The notes below the pieces were generated by a model. That model worked only from the letters and a program-made list of their open reading frames with translations, was not told the origin of the DNA and ran no database searches. The position numbers were made by a program, and so were the translations under genes. Positions 61,301 through 64,000 of a stretch of 64,000 bases of DNA are shown piece after piece. Where the stretch lies: the NCBI RefSeq assembly GCF_014898815.1, contig NW_026515482.1:2480001-2544000 (forward strand). Direction: 5' to 3'. This stretch comes from Panonychus citri. Lineage: Eukaryota > Arthropoda > Arachnida > Trombidiformes > Tetranychidae. Each line of letters opens with the position of its first letter. Positions within the stretch are counted from its first letter, which is position 1.

Positions 61301-63921
61301 TAAATTACCAATATAATCATCGATACTCAAATTACAGGATAAGAAAGATCCATATTGAACCAAAGTCTCTTGACACTAGAAAAAAAAGGTAAAACAATAT
61401 TAATATCGAATTTAAATGATCAATAATTAAATTAACTCTCTTACTTGATCATATAATTTTCCAACTAATTTGATGTGCGAATGTTCTTGTTTACTGTAGA
61501 GAATACAATTTCGTTGTTGTGCCATAAGAATACACAAAGGCATCGCAAGGTTTGATTCCAGAAGAGTATCCTTGAGGCGAACGGACGATTTTCTTGTATT
61601 ACGAACTTGATTAAAGTAACCACCTTCGGCTCTCAATAGTTCACCACCAGATAATGCAGCCAATTGTTCATTAGTCATTTCCTCAGCAGCTTCAATTCCA
61701 GCCATTTTTTGAATTATCTCTTTAAGAATCAGTAGATCTAAACTCTTTTCAGCTTTTAGTTGATTAGCAATAAACTGGAGTAATCCGGGTAATTCAACTG
61801 GATACTTTTTAACAACTGATCCACAAAAATTAGCTAAACTTAGCAACCAGGGAGATATTGTTGCACCATCATGGAGCGTCCGGTCTTTACTTGAGTTTGA
61901 TAGAGCTTCGATTATACAATAGATGAGCACATCGTATGATAATGATGTTAAATATTTAAGTGAGTCAACAACAGGACCAATTAAATTATCGTAGGATTGA
62001 ATTTGAAGAGACATCTGTTGATTAGACAAAAGTTAGAAAAGTTAATTAATTGCGTCCATATCATCTGGAGTAAATAGTTGTTGACATTTACATATTCAAA
62101 TAGAAATGATGGATTTGAGTGACTTAGTTTCCCAATTTGTCGCCCAGAGTATTTAACATTCTCCTTGCTTAAACGCTTCATAATATATTTTATACGCCTC
62201 ATATTTTGTGATCTAGTTCGAATCATAATCGGAATAGCTGGATCGGTTTTCCAATTATAATAAAGTCGATATCGAGCAGTATATGGAAAAAGACAAAGAA
62301 ACTGCCAAAGTTCATCAGCCAGACCACAATTACCTTCAACCAATGATAGAGAAGGTAAAATAGCTTCGTCTAAAATACTTAAAAGTTCATATTTAATATC
62401 ACCAACGTTTGGTGTGCTCATGATTGATTTTCCAATCCTAATAATCTTTGAAATAAGTAGAGTATCTCCATGGATAAAAGGTCCCAAAGTGGAAATCATC
62501 GGGAATACATTATCCTTCAATTCTGGAACAGTTTCTGCTTGTTTGATTGATGGTTTTCCGTCACACTTGTACATTTTAACTTTATTGATGATAATGGAAG
62601 GTAATCCAGAATGCCTGAGTAAATCAAAAATAGATCGTTAAAAGTAAAAAACTCAAAAAAAAAGAAATGAAATCATTGTGATGAAGATGAAATTACGTAC
62701 GAATGATAAATAACATCCATGGTATAGTGTATTAATGAGCATAACTGTTTAGCGATAATTGGGTTGGACACAGCGTAAAAACTTGGCAAACTTTCAATTA
62801 ACTCATGGGCATTTTTCCAATCACCTACTTTTAAAAGTGCTAAGCAAAGTCCAAGCTTCTGGTTATTAACTAATAAAGAAAATCTTTCCATGTCGGATAG
62901 ACGATCTTCATCCATTGGCTTATCTTCAGCTGATACAAAGGTTTTTCGAGCATAAGCACGAGCATCTTTAATCTCATTCTGATTGTATTCATAAATTAGT
63001 TTATCACTTGGACTGAGAAAAGAATAAATTTGTTCTAATGAGAGGAGTTTCTGTTGAAGGAGTAAAGCAGCAACCTCATATAAAGAATCAGGTGTAATCA
63101 TCGTATTATCAGTATGATAGAAGCTAAATTTGAATGCCAATATCTGGGATAATGTATTAGAATTATTTAGAAAATTACATAGCAGGGAAATATAAGAATC
63201 CGCAAGGTAAGGTCTACATTCAAAACACTCAAGCACGATGTCTAAAACACGATTTGGATCTAAATTGAAACATCCTGTGAATGGAAATAGAATGTAAAAA
63301 AAATTGATTAGAATAAAAGTTAGATGAGGATATTTGAAAGAAAACTAACAAATTGTATAATGATTAATTACCTATAAGAGATCGAATAACTTGAAGCATA
63401 TGATTACAATCAAAGCCTCCAGGTTGACTTAATTCAGTGATTAATTTGGCATAACCTTCAGACTCTTCTCTGAATAGATTGAATTTTTGTTGTTTATAAA
63501 AGAGACGTGTTTTTAGCTTGATGAACTTGGTGACGGCACTTTTTTTGTTGGCAATGATTTTAGCCTCTCCGATGGTATCATATTCTAATCTTTCCTTAAG
63601 TAATACATCTGCGATCAACTTGTTCGAGCAACCAGCAAGTAGCGCTAAATAATTTTCTCTTTGATCCTTATTATCCGCCATTTGGGTTTCCACATCACAA
63701 ACCAATAGAATATCAGTTAACAATATGGGAACAGACGGACTGGTATCAACAATACTGGACAAGGTTGAAATAAACGAGTCATACCTTAACTGTCCACAGA
63801 TACACTGATTACAGCATGTGTATAGAAGCTTTTTCAGTTCAGTCGAATTTTCTGAATGAGATCGAACACCGTTGATAAACTCATTTTTACCCGAACTCTC
63901 CCAAGTTTTATCAGCAAACAT
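58313..63921 (-). CDS. THOC2: THO complex subunit 2
   Basis: Fourteen coding exons: 63921-63372, 63274-62701, 62614-62092, 62014-61445, 61375-61211, 61116-60977, 60905-60637, 60563-60406, 60329-60201, 60124-59826, 59734-59292, 59180-59152, 59041-58814 and 58441-58313. All phases agree and give 1401 residues (human about 1590). The start MFADKTWESSGKNEF follows CACC. Family signatures in order: TRLFYKQQKFNLFREESEG, FNLDPNRVLDIVLE, KLGLCLALLKVGDWKNA, PYTARYRLYYNWK, KENVKYSGRQIGKLSHSNPS, LLILKEIIQKMAGIE, EGGYFNQVRNTRKSS, TPNFSTLICYDR, HKWHYRLTKAF, KRPDLYALATGYSGQLK. From about 1140 on it is disordered, Lys/Ser/Glu-rich with an EHKRRKVE patch. By family it is the scaffold of THO/TREX, coupling transcription to mRNA export in the nucleus. 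Exon 13 uses a less usual GTATAG donor. Confidence 0.95.
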
Positions 63922-64000
63922 GGTGAAAAAGAGAAGAAAAAACACTAAAGGGTAAGAGGGAGAGAAAAAAAGGAGTGAGAAAAAAAAGAGAGAAAAAAAG
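63922..64000. other. THOC2 5' flank
   Basis: Purine-rich 5' flank or 5' UTR of THOC2; the frame is open for 8 more codons (to 63945) but the downstream ATG has the better context. Confidence 0.5.

Noticed and set aside
1..64000. CRISPR arrays, intact tRNA genes, rRNA, viral or prokaryotic operon features
   Set aside because: Looked for regular spaced repeats, B-box/T-loop sequences and operon-like packing by eye; nothing convincing was found.

Overview
The window reads as one stretch of a small, AT-rich animal genome, most probably an arthropod and quite possibly a chelicerate mite of the Tetranychus kind. I see spliced genes with short GT-AG introns, housekeeping and developmental genes on both strands, and long non-coding stretches rich in short AT words and in CT/AG and ATC/GAT microsatellites. 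Among the genes is a Pax group III (Pax3/7, paired-like) gene; a gene of this group has been reported from spider mites. The species call is inference from gene content and style; no species marker was read.

Layout, left to right. 1-13.3 kb: the 5' part of an ARHGAP12/15/27-type RhoGAP gene (minus; three WW or WW-like modules and a PH domain, the GAP domain lying beyond the left edge). 16.2-17.7 kb: DNAJC25 (minus). 19.6-20.2 kb: a 589-bp non-autonomous mariner-type element. 21.1 kb: a 64-residue single-pass membrane protein (plus). 22.5-24.3 kb: ABCF1 (minus). 25.2-26.6 kb: an SNM1A/DCLRE1A-type nuclease, copy A (minus). 27.6-28.7 kb: PDCD2L (plus). 29.0-30.1 kb: a retinol-dehydrogenase-like SDR with a one-base frame break (plus). 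31.5-32.8 kb: SIAH E3 ligase (plus). 35.0-35.9 kb: a HHEX-like homeobox gene (minus). 37.6-39.4 kb: NUDT19 (plus). 41.6-43.1 kb: SNM1A copy B (plus). 48.2-56.3 kb: the Pax3/7 gene with alternative C-terminal ends (minus). 56.7-57.9 kb: RPP30 (plus). 58.3-63.9 kb: THOC2, 14 coding exons (minus).

The genes do not form one pathway. RPP30 (RNase P/MRP), THOC2 (mRNA export), ABCF1 (translation initiation) and PDCD2L (ribosome-related) are RNA and translation housekeeping genes interleaved with developmental regulators (Pax3/7, HHEX-like, SIAH). The most useful observations are: the pair of SNM1A paralogues with identical intron positions; the intact terminal-inverted-repeat element; a CTCF-like site plus E-box in the 415-bp gap between Pax3/7 and RPP30; a near-perfect RFX X-box upstream of SIAH; a His-Pro (PRD-type) repeat exon that extends Pax3/7 in frame; and a single-base frame break in the SDR gene. 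I found no CRISPR, operon, prokaryotic or viral system, and nothing I would call a wholly new system. Exon limits were set by hand from splice signals, reading phase and family alignment from memory, and need transcript support.
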